Shown: positions 22,874 through 32,918 of the stretch, in pieces
Layout: each line of letters opens with the position of its first letter
Position numbering within the stretch: position 1 is the first letter of the stretch
Position numbers and translations under genes: made by a program
Source: Lachnospiraceae bacterium
Lineage (GTDB): Bacteria > Bacillota > Clostridia > Lachnospirales > Lachnospiraceae
Assembly (NCBI GenBank): GCA_017442865.1
Contig: JAFRXK010000076.1
Coordinates: 1-36,201, forward strand
Direction of reading: 5' to 3'
Length of the DNA stretch: 36,201 bases
Notes under the pieces: generated by a model
Told to the model about the DNA's origin: nothing
The model's database searches: none
The model's input: only the letters and a program-made list of their open reading frames with translations

Positions 22874-24010
22874 ATGTATAAAGTTATTGCAAAAGACGGG
22901 CGAGCCAAGAGGGCAGAGTTTACCACGGTGCATGGTATTGTGCAGACGCCGGTGTTTATGAATGTCGGCACTGCGGCGGCAATTAAGGGCGCAGTTGCGA
23001 CCTCTGACCTTGAACAGATAAAGACGCAGATTCAGCTTTCAAACACCTATCATCTGCATGTACGTCCGGGTGATGAGATAGTAAAAAAGCTTGGCGGACT
23101 GCATAAATTCATGTCGTGGAACAAGCCGATTCTTACGGATTCGGGCGGATTTCAGGTGTTTTCGCTTACGAACCTTCGAAAGATAAAGGAAGAGGGCGTA
23201 TATTTTAATTCGCATGTGGATGGCAGAAAGATTTTTATGGGGCCGGAGCAGAGCATGCAGATACAGTCGAATCTTGCTTCAACCATTGCCATGGCATTTG
23301 ATGAGTGTCCGCCGAGTCATGCGGAGAGGTCTTATATTGAGGCTTCGGTGAACAGAACCTACAGATGGCTGGAAAGGTGCAAAACCGAGATGGACAGGCT
23401 CAACAGCCTGCCGAACACTATAAATAATAAGCAGATGCTTTTTGGAATTAATCAGGGCGGCGTGCTGCCGGATATAAGAATCGAGCATGCAAAGCGTATC
23501 CGCGAGCTGGATTTAGAGGGCTATGCGATTGGCGGACTTGCTGTTGGCGAGACTCACGAGGAGATGTATAATGTGCTGGATGAGACGGTTCCGTATCTGC
23601 CGGAGGACAAGCCGGTATATCTTATGGGGGTGGGAACCCCGGCAAATATACTGGAGGCTGTTGACAGGGGCGTGGATTTCTTTGACTGCGTTTATCCGTC
23701 AAGAAACGGACGACACGGACATGTGTATACGAATTTTGGCAAGATTAATCTTTTCAATGCAAAATATGAGCTTGACGACAGACCGATTGAACCGGGCTGC
23801 GGCTGTCCTGCATGTCAGAGATACAGCAGAGCATATATAAGGCATTTATTAAAGGCAAAAGAGATGCTCGGAATGAGACTTTGTGTCTTGCATAATCTTT
23901 ATTTTTATAATACAATGATGGAAGAGATTCGCCTTGCGATAGAAGAGGGCCGTTACAGTGAGTACAAGAAGCACAAGCTTGAGGGTATGGAAAGCGGCCG
24001 GCAGGACTGA
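22874..24010 (+). CDS. tgt: tRNA-guanine transglycosylase
   Basis: A 378-residue enzyme behind GGAG. It swaps guanine 34 of tRNAs with GUN anticodons for a queuosine precursor. DSGGFQVFS carries the general base Asp89, and FDCVYPSRNGRHGH carries the nucleophile Asp271. GCGCPAC with a His about 27 residues later binds zinc. GGLAVGE keeps the Val of preQ1-using bacterial enzymes, while the loop YPSRNGRHG differs from the common MPTRNARNG of proteobacteria. yajC follows after 118 bases with no terminator between, a pairing seen in many bacteria together with secD/F. Confidence 0.96.
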   Translation: MYKVIAKDGRAKRAEFTTVHGIVQTPVFMNVGTAAAIKGAVATSDLEQIKTQIQLSNTYHLHVRPGDEIVKKLGGLHKFMSWNKPILTDSGGFQVFSLTNLRKIKEEGVYFNSHVDGRKIFMGPEQSMQIQSNLASTIAMAFDECPPSHAERSYIEASVNRTYRWLERCKTEMDRLNSLPNTINNKQMLFGINQGGVLPDIRIEHAKRIRELDLEGYAIGGLAVGETHEEMYNVLDETVPYLPEDKPVYLMGVGTPANILEAVDRGVDFFDCVYPSRNGRHGHVYTNFGKINLFNAKYELDDRPIEPGCGCPACQRYSRAYIRHLLKAKEMLGMRLCVLHNLYFYNTMMEEIRLAIEEGRYSEYKKHKLEGMESGRQD

Positions 24011-24128
24011 TTTGTTTTCGAGTGCCGGTTTGTGAGGCTGTATCGGATGGGTTTCGTACTGACAGGCGATGATTAATAAAGCACTGCATGAGCAGGCGTG
24101 AAAGTTTTTAGAGGACAGGAGGTACTTT

Positions 24129-24437
24129 ATGTACGCATTAACAGATTCTATAGCATCATTTTTAGGTTCAGGAACAGGTATGCTTATTTATATCGTATTT
24201 ATTCTGGGACTTATGTATTTCATATTTATCAGACCGCAGAGGAACGAGCAGAAGAGATTGAACGCGCTTATATCTTCTGTAGAGGTTGGTGACAGCATAC
24301 TTACAACAAGCGGTTTTTACGGCGTTGTAATTGATATCAATGATGATGTTATTATCGTAGAGTTCGGCAACAACAAGAACTGTCGTATTCCTATGGACAA
24401 GACTGCGATTCAGAATGTTGAAAAGGCAGAAAAATAA
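24129..24437 (+). CDS. yajC: preprotein translocase subunit YajC
   Basis: A 102-residue protein behind AGGAGGT. One membrane helix at about residues 17-36 is followed by FIRPQRNEQKRL, the family signature, then VGDSILTTSGFYGVV and a small beta domain. It binds the SecDF complex encoded 6.5 kb upstream. A clean terminator follows. Confidence 0.95.
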   Translation: MYALTDSIASFLGSGTGMLIYIVFILGLMYFIFIRPQRNEQKRLNALISSVEVGDSILTTSGFYGVVIDINDDVIIVEFGNNKNCRIPMDKTAIQNVEKAEK

Positions 24438-24455
24438 ACGCATAAGGCGTATTTG

Positions 24456-24483
24456 AGCCGGAGGAGCAATCCTCCGGCTTTTT
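24456..24483 (+). terminator. terminator of tgt-yajC
   Basis: GCCGGAGGA-GCAA-TCCTCCGGC followed by TTTTT. Confidence 0.92.
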
Positions 24484-24627
24484 GTAATAGAAGATGCGGC
24501 TGAGACGTTTATTCGATTTTAAAATAATAAATATGAATTTACAGCATGTTTTGGATAATTACAGTGAAAAATTTAAAAAAAAGTCCTGTAAAAATGCGAA
24601 TATGCATTTTTTTATTTGCGGGCATAG

Positions 24628-24656
24628 TTGAAAAATTGTTTAATTTAAGCTATGAT
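24628..24656 (+). promoter_or_regulatory. promoter of leuB-ilvD-ilvB
   Basis: TTGAAA (24628-24633), 17 bases, TATGAT (24651-24656). A small AAAAATGC/GCATTTTT hairpin lies just upstream. No T-box or leader peptide was seen, so control is not by classical attenuation here. Confidence 0.65.
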
Positions 24657-24686
24657 TAATAGAATAATACATTGCGGAGGTTTGTT

Positions 24687-25769
24687 ATGGAATACAATAT
24701 AGCAGTGATTCCAGGCGACGGAATCGGACCTGAGATAGTCGATGAGGCTATGAAGGTGTTGGACAAGGTTGGCGAAAAATATGGACATGTTTTTAATTAT
24801 AAGAAGATTCTGATGGGCGGCTGCTCCATAGATGCATACGGTGTACCGCTTACAGACGAGGCTTTGCAGACGGCAAAGGAAAGCGATTCGGTGCTTCTTG
24901 GCGCCGTCGGCGGCAATGTCGGCAATTCAAGATGGTATGATGTTGCACCGAATTTAAGGCCGGAGGCAGGACTTCTTGCAATCCGCAAGGGACTCGGACT
25001 TTTTGCAAATATTCGTCCGGCATATCTCTACAAGGAGCTTGCAAAGGCTTGTCCGCTTAAGGAGGAGGTAATCGGCGAGGGCTTTGACATGGTTATCATG
25101 AGAGAGCTTACAGGCGGACTTTATTTCGGAGAGCGTCACACAGAAGAGGTGAACGGCGTCAGAAAAGCAACGGATACTCTTGTATATGACGAAAATGAGA
25201 TTAGAAGAATTGCAATCAAGGCTTTTGAGATTGCGATGAAGAGAAATAAGAAGGTTATCAGCGTCGATAAGGCAAATGTGCTTGATTCTTCAAGACTCTG
25301 GAGAGCTGTTGTCAATGAGGTGGCAAAGGATTATCCAGAGGTTACAGTGTCACATATGTTAGTTGACAACTGTGCTATGCAGCTCGTTATGAATCCGGGA
25401 CAGTTTGATGTGATTCTCACAGAGAATATGTTTGGCGATATTCTTTCGGATGAAGCAAGCATGATTACAGGCTCAATCGGTATGCTTTCAAGCGCAAGCC
25501 TCGGAGAGACAAAGCTTGGTCTTTACGAGCCGAGCCATGGTTCAGCTCCTGATATTGCAGGCCTTAATATTGCAAATCCTATTGCAACCATTTTATCAGC
25601 AGCAATGATGCTTCGTTATTCATTTGACCTTGATAAGGAGGCTGATGCAGTAGAGAATGCAGTATCACAGGTTATTGCGGAGGGCTACCGTACAGGCGAC
25701 ATTTATTCCGAGGGCTGTACAAAGGTCGGCACGAAGGAAATGGGCGATTTAATCGCAGAAAGAATATAG
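24687..25769 (+). CDS. leuB: 3-isopropylmalate dehydrogenase
   Basis: A 360-residue enzyme from ATG 24687 behind GCGGAGG; the longer frame has no site. It oxidises 3-isopropylmalate to the keto acid of the leucine pathway using NAD and a divalent metal. Motifs: [11 protein letters not shown] at the start, LLGAVGG, the substrate loop [19 protein letters not shown], metal-binding [12 protein letters not shown], and the NAD-binding [13 protein letters not shown]. leuA, leuC and leuD are not in the window. ilvD follows by 115 bases, with a hairpin at 25776-25800 in the gap. Confidence 0.97.
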   Translation: MEYNIAVIPGDGIGPEIVDEAMKVLDKVGEKYGHVFNYKKILMGGCSIDAYGVPLTDEALQTAKESDSVLLGAVGGNVGNSRWYDVAPNLRPEAGLLAIRKGLGLFANIRPAYLYKELAKACPLKEEVIGEGFDMVIMRELTGGLYFGERHTEEVNGVRKATDTLVYDENEIRRIAIKAFEIAMKRNKKVISVDKANVLDSSRLWRAVVNEVAKDYPEVTVSHMLVDNCAMQLVMNPGQFDVILTENMFGDILSDEASMITGSIGMLSSASLGETKLGLYEPSHGSAPDIAGLNIANPIATILSAAMMLRYSFDLDKEADAVENAVSQVIAEGYRTGDIYSEGCTKVGTKEMGDLIAERI

Positions 25770-25884
25770 CAGGATAAGCCGGAGGGACGGTCCTTCCCGG
25801 CGTGTAAAGAGAAATTATTATTTTGAATATATAACAAGCTAAGCCGGAAAGAGGTTTTCGGGCGGAATGGAGGAGAAACAAATT

Positions 25885-27549
25885 ATGAAGAGTGATGCAG
25901 TAAAGGTGGGAATGCAGCAGGCACCGCACAGATCATTATTTAATGCGCTTGGACTTACACAGGAGGAGATGTCAAAGCCTTTAGTTGGTATCGTGAGCTC
26001 GTACAATGAGATAGTACCGGGACATATGAATCTTGATAAGATTGTTGAGGCTGTAAAGCTTGGAGTTGCAATGGCCGGAGGAACACCTATAGTATTCCCT
26101 GCAATCGCAGTTTGCGACGGTATTGCAATGGGTCATATCGGTATGAAGTATTCTCTTGTTACAAGAGACCTTATCTGTGATTCAACAGAGTGTATGGCGC
26201 TTGCACATCAGTTTGACGCGCTTGTTATGGTTCCGAACTGTGACAAGAACGTGCCTGGACTTCTTATGGCAGCAGCAAGGCTTAACGTGCCGACGGTATT
26301 TGTAAGCGGCGGCCCGATGCTTGCAGGCCACGTAAACGGAAAGAAGAGAAGTCTTTCAAGCATGTTTGAGGCAGTAGGCTCATATGCGGCAGGCAAGATG
26401 ACGGAAGAGGATGTAATGGAATTTGAAGCAAAGGTTTGTCCAACCTGCGGCTCATGCTCGGGTATGTACACTGCGAACAGCATGAACTGTCTTACAGAGG
26501 CAATCGGTATGGGTCTTCAGGGCAATGGTACGATTCCGGCAGTTTATTCAGAGAGAATCAAGCTTGCAAAGCATGCCGGCATGAAGGTTATGGAGCTTCT
26601 TGAGAAGAATATCAGACCAAGGGATATCATGACAGAAGCAGCATTTATGAATGCGCTTACAGTAGATATGGCGCTTGGCTGCTCTACAAATACAATGCTT
26701 CATCTTCCGGCTATTGCACATGAGGCAGGTGTGGAGCTCAATGTTGATATTGCAAATGAAATCAGCGCAAGGACACCGAACCTCTGCCACCTTGCACCGG
26801 CAGGCCCGACATATATGGAGGATCTCAATGAGGCAGGCGGCGTATATGCGGTTATGAATGAACTGTCAAAGAAGGGACTTCTTAATACAGACCTTATCAC
26901 GGCAACAGGCAAGACTGTTGGCGAAAATATAAAGAATTGTGTAAATAAAAATCCTGAGGTTATCAGACCGATTGAGAATCCATACAGCCAGACAGGCGGT
27001 ATTGCAGTGCTCAAGGGTAATATTGCTCCTGATTCAGGAGTGGTTAAGCGTTCTGCAGTTGTGCCTGAGATGATGAAGCACGAAGGTCCTGCAAGAGTAT
27101 TTGACTGTGAAGAGGATGCGATTGCTGCAATCAAGGGCGGAAAGATTGTTGCCGGCGATGTAGTTGTTATCAGATATGAGGGACCAAAGGGCGGCCCTGG
27201 AATGAGAGAGATGCTCAATCCTACATCTGCTATTGCAGGTATGGGCCTTGGCGCAAGCGTTGCGCTTATTACGGACGGACGTTTCAGCGGTGCTTCAAGA
27301 GGCGCTTCAATCGGCCATGTTTCACCTGAGGCGGCAGTCGGCGGACCTATTGCACTTATTGAAGAGGGCGATATCATTGAGATAGATATCGATGCAAATA
27401 CATTGAACGTCAGGGTTTCTGACGAAGAGCTTGCAGCAAGAAGGGCAAAATGGCAGCCAAGACAGCCAAAGGTTACAACAGGTTATCTTGCTCGTTACGC
27501 AAATCTTGTTACATCAGCAAACAAGGGAGCTATATTACAAACAAAATAA
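25885..27549 (+). CDS. ilvD: dihydroxy-acid dehydratase
   Basis: A 554-residue enzyme. ATG 25885 is preferred because GGAGGAG lies nine bases before it; the in-frame ATG at 25867 overlaps that site. It dehydrates dihydroxy-isovalerate and dihydroxy-methylvalerate to the keto acids of valine, leucine and isoleucine. Cluster and active-site motifs are intact: [43 protein letters not shown] and the C-terminal GRFSGASRG. Standard length for the Fe-S IlvD family. Second gene of the operon. Confidence 0.97.
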   Translation: MKSDAVKVGMQQAPHRSLFNALGLTQEEMSKPLVGIVSSYNEIVPGHMNLDKIVEAVKLGVAMAGGTPIVFPAIAVCDGIAMGHIGMKYSLVTRDLICDSTECMALAHQFDALVMVPNCDKNVPGLLMAAARLNVPTVFVSGGPMLAGHVNGKKRSLSSMFEAVGSYAAGKMTEEDVMEFEAKVCPTCGSCSGMYTANSMNCLTEAIGMGLQGNGTIPAVYSERIKLAKHAGMKVMELLEKNIRPRDIMTEAAFMNALTVDMALGCSTNTMLHLPAIAHEAGVELNVDIANEISARTPNLCHLAPAGPTYMEDLNEAGGVYAVMNELSKKGLLNTDLITATGKTVGENIKNCVNKNPEVIRPIENPYSQTGGIAVLKGNIAPDSGVVKRSAVVPEMMKHEGPARVFDCEEDAIAAIKGGKIVAGDVVVIRYEGPKGGPGMREMLNPTSAIAGMGLGASVALITDGRFSGASRGASIGHVSPEAAVGGPIALIEEGDIIEIDIDANTLNVRVSDEELAARRAKWQPRQPKVTTGYLARYANLVTSANKGAILQTK

Positions 27550-27670
27550 AAGCTTTGTCAATAGACGGTCAGGATTGCGGGAGCCTGAAATGCGGAGCAA
27601 TCGGAGCTTTATATTATGGGAATGCCTGCGAAGCAGGCAAAAATGATAAATCAGAAAGTAGGAATAAATT

Positions 27671-29359
27671 ATGCAGTTGAATGGTTCAGAAATTTTAGTA
27701 CAGTGTCTGCTTGAACAGGGCGTTGATACTATATTCGGTTATCCGGGCGGTGCTATACTGAATATCTACGACGCTTTATATAAGCATTCAAACCAGATAA
27801 GACATATCCTTACATCACATGAGCAGGGCGCATCCCATGCTGCAGACGGATATGCACGTGCAACAGGCAAGGTCGGCGTTTGTATGGCGACCTCGGGACC
27901 TGGAGCTACAAATCTTGTAACAGGTATTGCTACGGCGTACATGGATTCTATTCCGATAGTTGCAATTACGGCAAATGTTGGCGTGTCATTGCTTGGAAAG
28001 GACAGCTTCCAGGAGGTGGATATTGCCGGCGTGACAATGCCTATCACAAAGTACAACTTTATCGTTAAGGATGTAACAAAGCTTGCAGACACAGTAAGAA
28101 GAGCGTTTAAAATTGCACGCTCGGGAAGACCGGGACCTGTACTTATAGATATTACAAAGGACGTTACGTCAAATGTAACAGAGTATGAGAAGAAGGAAAT
28201 CAACACAGAGATTAAGAGGGCTGTATATTCTGCAGACAAGGATATTGACAAGGCAGTTAAGATGATTAACGCAGCAAAGAAGCCTTTCGTACTTGTTGGC
28301 GGTGGCTGTATTCTTTCAAATGCATCTGACGAGCTTAGGGAGTTTGTCGGAAAGATAAATGCTCCTGTTGCGGATACTCTTATGGGCAAGGGCGCGTTTG
28401 ACGGAGAAAGCGAGCTTTATACCGGCATGGCAGGTATGCATGGTACAAAGGCAACAAACTTAGGCATTACACAGTGTGACCTTCTTATAGCAATCGGCGC
28501 ACGCTTCAGCGACCGTGTTATCGGTAACGCAAAGACATTTGCCAAGAATGCAAAGATTCTTCATATTGATATAGACCAGGCTGAGATTAATAAGAACATC
28601 AAGACAAATGCATCCCTTATCGGAGATGTAAAGGCTGTATTAAAGGTTTTTAATTCAAAGCTTGAAAGTGTTAAGCATCCTGAATGGATTGCGGAAATAA
28701 AAGCACTTAAGGAAAAATATCCGCTTGCATACCCGAAGGGCGCACTCTGCGGACCTTATGTAATAGAGAAGATATATGAGGCTACAAAGGGTGATGCGAT
28801 TATCTGTACTGATGTAGGTCAGCACCAGATGTGGGCAGCGCAGTTCTATAACTATAAAAATCCGAGAAGCTTCCTGACATCAGGCGGACTTGGAACCATG
28901 GGCTACGGTCTTGGCGCTGCAATCGGCGCAAAGACAGCAAGACCTGACAAGGCGGTGTTCAATATCGCAGGCGACGGCTGCTTCCGTATGAACTTAAATG
29001 AGCTTGCGACGGCAAGCCGATACAACATACCGGTTATTGAGGTTGTGCTTAACAACAAGGTGCTTGGTATGGTAAGACAGTGGCAGACATTATTCTATGG
29101 ACAGAGATATTCTGCAACAGTGCTTGATGACAAGGTTGATTTTGTGAAGACTGCAGAAGGACTTGGCGTTAAGGGAATCAGGGTTACAAAGCCTGAAGAG
29201 GTTGAGTCTGCTATCAATGAAGCTTTGAATGCGGGCGGACCTGTTGTAATAGATGTTCAGATAGACAGTGATGATAAGGTATTCCCTATGGTTGCACCGG
29301 GAGCTTCTATTTCCGATTGCTTCACACAGGAGGACCTTGATGCAAAGCTTGGTGATTAG
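27671..29359 (+). CDS. ilvB: acetolactate synthase large subunit
   Basis: A 562-residue thiamine-diphosphate enzyme behind TAGGAA. It joins pyruvate with pyruvate or 2-ketobutyrate at the start of branched-chain synthesis. The catalytic Glu is in TSHEQGASHAADGYA, FAD-domain features follow, and the TPP motif is GDGCFRMNLNELATASRYN. The biosynthetic form normally needs an IlvN/IlvH regulatory subunit, but no such gene follows here. A 120-base spacer after ilvD holds a GCCTGC-GAA-GCAGGC hairpin (about 27624-27638). Confidence 0.95.
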   Translation: MQLNGSEILVQCLLEQGVDTIFGYPGGAILNIYDALYKHSNQIRHILTSHEQGASHAADGYARATGKVGVCMATSGPGATNLVTGIATAYMDSIPIVAITANVGVSLLGKDSFQEVDIAGVTMPITKYNFIVKDVTKLADTVRRAFKIARSGRPGPVLIDITKDVTSNVTEYEKKEINTEIKRAVYSADKDIDKAVKMINAAKKPFVLVGGGCILSNASDELREFVGKINAPVADTLMGKGAFDGESELYTGMAGMHGTKATNLGITQCDLLIAIGARFSDRVIGNAKTFAKNAKILHIDIDQAEINKNIKTNASLIGDVKAVLKVFNSKLESVKHPEWIAEIKALKEKYPLAYPKGALCGPYVIEKIYEATKGDAIICTDVGQHQMWAAQFYNYKNPRSFLTSGGLGTMGYGLGAAIGAKTARPDKAVFNIAGDGCFRMNLNELATASRYNIPVIEVVLNNKVLGMVRQWQTLFYGQRYSATVLDDKVDFVKTAEGLGVKGIRVTKPEEVESAINEALNAGGPVVIDVQIDSDDKVFPMVAPGASISDCFTQEDLDAKLGD

Positions 29360-29427
29360 GCATTGCAGAAATGATATAAAAGAGCAGATTAATGTGTTAA
29401 GGAAATGATGCTTAATAAATCAAGTGC

Positions 29428-29456
29428 TTTACATCATGAAATGGTGGTGCTATAAT
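29428..29456 (+). promoter_or_regulatory. promoter of serC operon
   Basis: TTTACA (29428-29433), 17 bases, TATAAT (29451-29456). The ~110-base leader contains a GGAC/GTCC hairpin and GC-rich pairing (about 29493-29536) but no T-box motif. Confidence 0.7.
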
Positions 29457-29572
29457 CAGTTTTGATTTTACAGCCTGAAATATGGTTTTCAGATGCGGCA
29501 GCCATTTTGGGGACATTTTGTCCGGTGGTCTGCATTGCTTTGAGTAAATAATAATTAATGGAGGATAATAAG

Positions 29573-30661
29573 ATGAGCAGAGTGTATAATTTCTCGGCAG
29601 GACCGGCTGTTTTACCGGAGGAAGTGCTTAGAGAAGCAGCAGATGAGATGTTGGATTATCAGGGAAGCGGTATGTCCGTTATGGAGATGAGCCATCGTTC
29701 AAAGGTATATGACAAGATTATTAAGGATGCAGAGCAGGACTTAAGGGATCTTATGAATATTCCTGACAACTACAAGGTTCTTTTCCTTCAGGGCGGCGCA
29801 CACCTTCAGTTCGCAATGGTTCCTATGAATCTTTTCAAAAACGGAGTAGGCGATTACATTGTAACAGGACAGTGGGCAAAGAAGGCTTATAACGAAGCAA
29901 AGAAGTTTGGTAAGGCAAACTGTGTGGCTTCAAGTGAGGATAAGACATTCTCATATATTCCGGACTGCTCAGACCTTCCGATATCAGAGGATGCAGACTA
30001 TGTATACATCTGTGAGAACAATACAATTTACGGTACAAAGTTTAAGGAGCTTCCGAATACAAAGGGCAAGGTTTTAGTTTCTGACGTATCCTCATGCTTC
30101 TTATCAGAGCCTGTTGACGTGACAAAGTACGGTATCATCTATGGCGGCGTTCAGAAGAACATCGGACCTGCAGGCGTTGTTATCGTAATTATCCGTGAAG
30201 ACCTTATTACAGACGACGTATTACCGGGCACACCTACCATGCTTAAATATAAGACACATGCCGACGCTGATTCACTTTACAATACACCGCCTGCATATGG
30301 TATCTACATCTGCGGTAAGGTATTCAAGTGGTTAAAGAAGCAGGGCGGACTTGAGGCTATGAAGGCTTACAACGAGAAGAAGGCAAAGATTCTTTACGAT
30401 TTCCTTGATGAAAGCAAGCTTTTCAAGGGCACTGTAGTTAAGAAGGACCGTTCACTTATGAACGTACCATTTGTAACAGGCGATGCAGACCTTGATGCAT
30501 TATTTGTTAAGGAAGCAGCAGCAGCAGGCTTCGTAAACCTTAAGGGTCACAGAAGCGTTGGCGGTATGAGAGCAAGCATTTACAATGCTATGCCAATTGA
30601 GGGCGTAGAGAAGCTTGTTGAGTTTATGAAGGCATTTGAGGCAGCACACAGCGCTGAATAA
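29573..30661 (+). CDS. serC: phosphoserine aminotransferase
   Basis: A 362-residue PLP enzyme from ATG 29573 behind GGAGGAT. It turns 3-phosphohydroxypyruvate into phosphoserine. The start RVYNFSAGPAVLPEEVL, the substrate-binding MSHRSK, QGGAHLQF and GGVQKNIGPAG with the PLP lysine are all present, and it ends with GGMRASIYNA. serA follows 34 bases later, so the two enzymes act in consecutive steps and are co-expressed. Confidence 0.97.
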   Translation: MSRVYNFSAGPAVLPEEVLREAADEMLDYQGSGMSVMEMSHRSKVYDKIIKDAEQDLRDLMNIPDNYKVLFLQGGAHLQFAMVPMNLFKNGVGDYIVTGQWAKKAYNEAKKFGKANCVASSEDKTFSYIPDCSDLPISEDADYVYICENNTIYGTKFKELPNTKGKVLVSDVSSCFLSEPVDVTKYGIIYGGVQKNIGPAGVVIVIIREDLITDDVLPGTPTMLKYKTHADADSLYNTPPAYGIYICGKVFKWLKKQGGLEAMKAYNEKKAKILYDFLDESKLFKGTVVKKDRSLMNVPFVTGDADLDALFVKEAAAAGFVNLKGHRSVGGMRASIYNAMPIEGVEKLVEFMKAFEAAHSAE

Positions 30662-30695
30662 TCAATTTCACATATGCCTAAGGAGGATTATAAAA

Positions 30696-31859
30696 ATGTA
30701 CAAAATTAGCTGTTTAAATCCTATCGCTAAGGTAGGAACAGATTTATTTACAGACAACTACAGCATTACAGAAGATGTAAATGAGGCTGATGCCATACTT
30801 GTAAGAAGTGCTGCCATGCATGACATGGAGCTTCCGCAGAACCTTCTTGCAATCGCAAGAGCCGGTGCAGGCGTAAACAACATTCCGATTGACAAGTGCA
30901 CTGAAAAGGGCATTGTAGTATTCAACACACCGGGCGCAAATGCAAACGGCGTTAAGGAGCTCGTGCTTGCAGGTATGTTCCTTGCAGCCAGAGATATCAC
31001 AGGCGGTATCAACTGGGTAAAAGAGAACAAGGCTGATGACAACATTTCAAAGGATATGGAGAAGAGCAAGAAGAAGTTTGCCGGAACAGAGATTAAGGGC
31101 AAGACTCTCGGCGTAATCGGTCTTGGTGCAATCGGTATCGAGGTTGCAAACGCTGCAGTAGGTCTTGGCATGGAGGTTCTCGGATATGACCCGTTTATTT
31201 CGGTAAATGCCGCATGGAAGCTTTCACGCGCAATCAAGCATGTAAATACTCTTGATGAGATTTATGCTGCATGTGATTATATTACCGTACACGTTCCGCT
31301 TCTTCCTGACACAAAGGGAATGATTAATGCTGAGGCATTTGAGAAGATGAAGGACGGCGTGATTATCCTTAACTACGCAAGAGACCTTCTTGTAAATGAC
31401 GAGGATATGAAGGCAGCGCTTGAGTCAGGCAAGGTCAGAAGATATATGACAGACTTCCCGAACCCTGCAACAGCAAACATGGAGGGCGTTATCGCAACTC
31501 CACACCTTGGTGCTTCAACAGAGGAGTCAGAGGACAACTGTGCTGTTATGGCTGTTCATGAGCTTATGGAATACATTGAGACAGGCTGCATCAGAAACTC
31601 AGTAAACTTCCCTAGCTGTGAGCTTCCTCCATGCAAGGGCGCATGCAGAATCTGCATTATCAACGTAAACAAGCCAAACATGATCGGAAGCTTTGCTTCA
31701 GTTCTTGCATCAGAGGGCATTAACATTCCTGATATGACAAATAAGAGCCGCGGCAACGTTGCATATACTCTTATGGACGCAGACCAGGAGGTTTCACAGG
31801 CTGTAGTTGACAAGCTTATGGCAATCGACGGCGTAACCGCTGTAAGAGTTATAAAGTAA
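30696..31859 (+). CDS. serA: D-3-phosphoglycerate dehydrogenase with ACT domain
   Basis: A 387-residue enzyme from ATG 30696 behind AAGGAGGA. It makes 3-phosphohydroxypyruvate for serine synthesis. The NAD fold reads GVIGLGAIGIEVANAA, then ITVHVPLLPDTKGMIN; the catalytic His is in ATPHLGASTEES. LNYARDLLVNDEDM has Asp where most relatives have Gly. A Cys-rich hinge ELPPCKGACRICI leads into a C-terminal ACT domain (about 318-387), the usual serine-sensing part. Shorter than the type with an extra ASB domain. Confidence 0.95.
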   Translation: MYKISCLNPIAKVGTDLFTDNYSITEDVNEADAILVRSAAMHDMELPQNLLAIARAGAGVNNIPIDKCTEKGIVVFNTPGANANGVKELVLAGMFLAARDITGGINWVKENKADDNISKDMEKSKKKFAGTEIKGKTLGVIGLGAIGIEVANAAVGLGMEVLGYDPFISVNAAWKLSRAIKHVNTLDEIYAACDYITVHVPLLPDTKGMINAEAFEKMKDGVIILNYARDLLVNDEDMKAALESGKVRRYMTDFPNPATANMEGVIATPHLGASTEESEDNCAVMAVHELMEYIETGCIRNSVNFPSCELPPCKGACRICIINVNKPNMIGSFASVLASEGINIPDMTNKSRGNVAYTLMDADQEVSQAVVDKLMAIDGVTAVRVIK

Positions 31860-31868
31860 AAAATATAT

Positions 31869-32027
31869 CAGATGTGGGATTAGACTCCCACATCTGGTAT
31901 ACGCTCCGCGGGGATTGCAGAAATGCGCAGATGAAGATGTCAGCGTGGCTGACGCGCATTTCGCAGCAAGACTCGCGAGCGAGTCTTGAAAATAAATTGC
32001 AAATATCCTGCCCGGCGAACGCCGGGC
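31869..32027. repeat. four successive hairpins between serA and the DinB-like gene
   Basis: CAGATGTGGGA/TCCCACATCTG (31869-31896); GAAATGCGC/GCGCATTTC with inner GTCAGC/GCTGAC (31920-31962); CAAGACTCG/CGAGTCTTG (31967-31988); GCCCGGC/GCCGGGC (32010-32027). None has a clear T-run. Confidence 0.75.
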
Positions 32028-32052
32028 GGATTGTTGTATTATAGGGGGTTTT

Positions 32053-32769
32053 ATGGATAAAGATGCAATGATTTCAGCTGTAAATGAAAAATATAATGAG
32101 TTGAAGGCGGCGCTTGACAGAGACGATTTGGAGAAAATCCGAGAGCTTGCCTTGGAAGTACATGCGATGGTTCATCCTGCACAGATATCAGGAAAATCCG
32201 AGAAGACAATTGCTGATTTTGTGTTAGATTATATGCTTCACGGAAATCAGAATGAGCTGGTTCCCCGACAAATATGGAATACAGATCTGCATTATGCCGG
32301 AGCCGCAACTGTTCCAATCTGCTGGCAGTTTTGGCATACCTATAGGATTGAAGATTTGGTCAGCAATATTTTGATGGTGAATGGTCAGCAGATTTTTAAT
32401 GCTGAGTGGCAGAAAAGAATAGGTTCTTGTATAACAGATACAGGCAATGCTTTGGAGCCGGATGAGGTGATTGCATGGGGAAAAGACATAAATGTGGATG
32501 AGCTTCGCAATTACATGATTACAGTCGGAAGAAATACTCGCCGTATCTTATCAGAGCTTTCCCTGGAACAGATTAAGACAATGGTACCTGAAGAACGGGT
32601 TATGAGAATCCTTGAAGAAGGCGGTGTAACGACAGACTTCCGTTCGGTTTGGCTTTTGGTGTTCTGGGGAAGATTAACCATAGGCGGCATGATTTTAACA
32701 CCGATGACATCTCATCATATGATGCATCTTCCGACAAGTATTAATAAAATTCTTGACATCAGAAACTGA
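32053..32769 (+). CDS. DinB-like (four-helix, metal-binding) protein
   Basis: A 238-residue protein behind AGGGGG. The middle has CWQFWHTYRIEDLVSN and the C-terminus SHHMMHLPTSINKIL; these spaced His residues fit the DinB/YfiT metal-binding helical bundle, whose known members include thiol transferases and glutathione or mycothiol S-transferases. The N-terminal 70 residues are an extra helical segment. It sits between serA and DUF1015 on the same strand but is set off by strong hairpins, so it may be a later insertion in a serine operon. Confidence 0.6.
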   Translation: MDKDAMISAVNEKYNELKAALDRDDLEKIRELALEVHAMVHPAQISGKSEKTIADFVLDYMLHGNQNELVPRQIWNTDLHYAGAATVPICWQFWHTYRIEDLVSNILMVNGQQIFNAEWQKRIGSCITDTGNALEPDEVIAWGKDINVDELRNYMITVGRNTRRILSELSLEQIKTMVPEERVMRILEEGGVTTDFRSVWLLVFWGRLTIGGMILTPMTSHHMMHLPTSINKILDIRN

Positions 32770-32918
32770 GGCAAAGTATAATTAATGGCAACACTTTGGC
32801 AACATATAATCATTAAGCCAAAATAAAATATTATTGAAGAAAAATGCCGGCAGATATTTATAATAAATTAAACAGAGTGTTTAATTTAGAAGAATACCCT
32901 GCCGAAAAAGGAGTAAGT

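Noticed and set aside
26700..27377. 225-residue minus-strand frame opposite ilvD
   Set aside because: It mirrors the codon pattern of ilvD, which is a certain gene; Ser/Pro/Ile-rich shadow composition and no start signal.
27766..28389. 207-residue minus-strand frame opposite ilvB
   Set aside because: Shadow of the certain ilvB gene, with the same reasons.
29457..29557. T-box or serine riboswitch in the serC leader
   Set aside because: The conserved T-box antiterminator sequence is missing and no terminator is present; only ordinary hairpins are visible.
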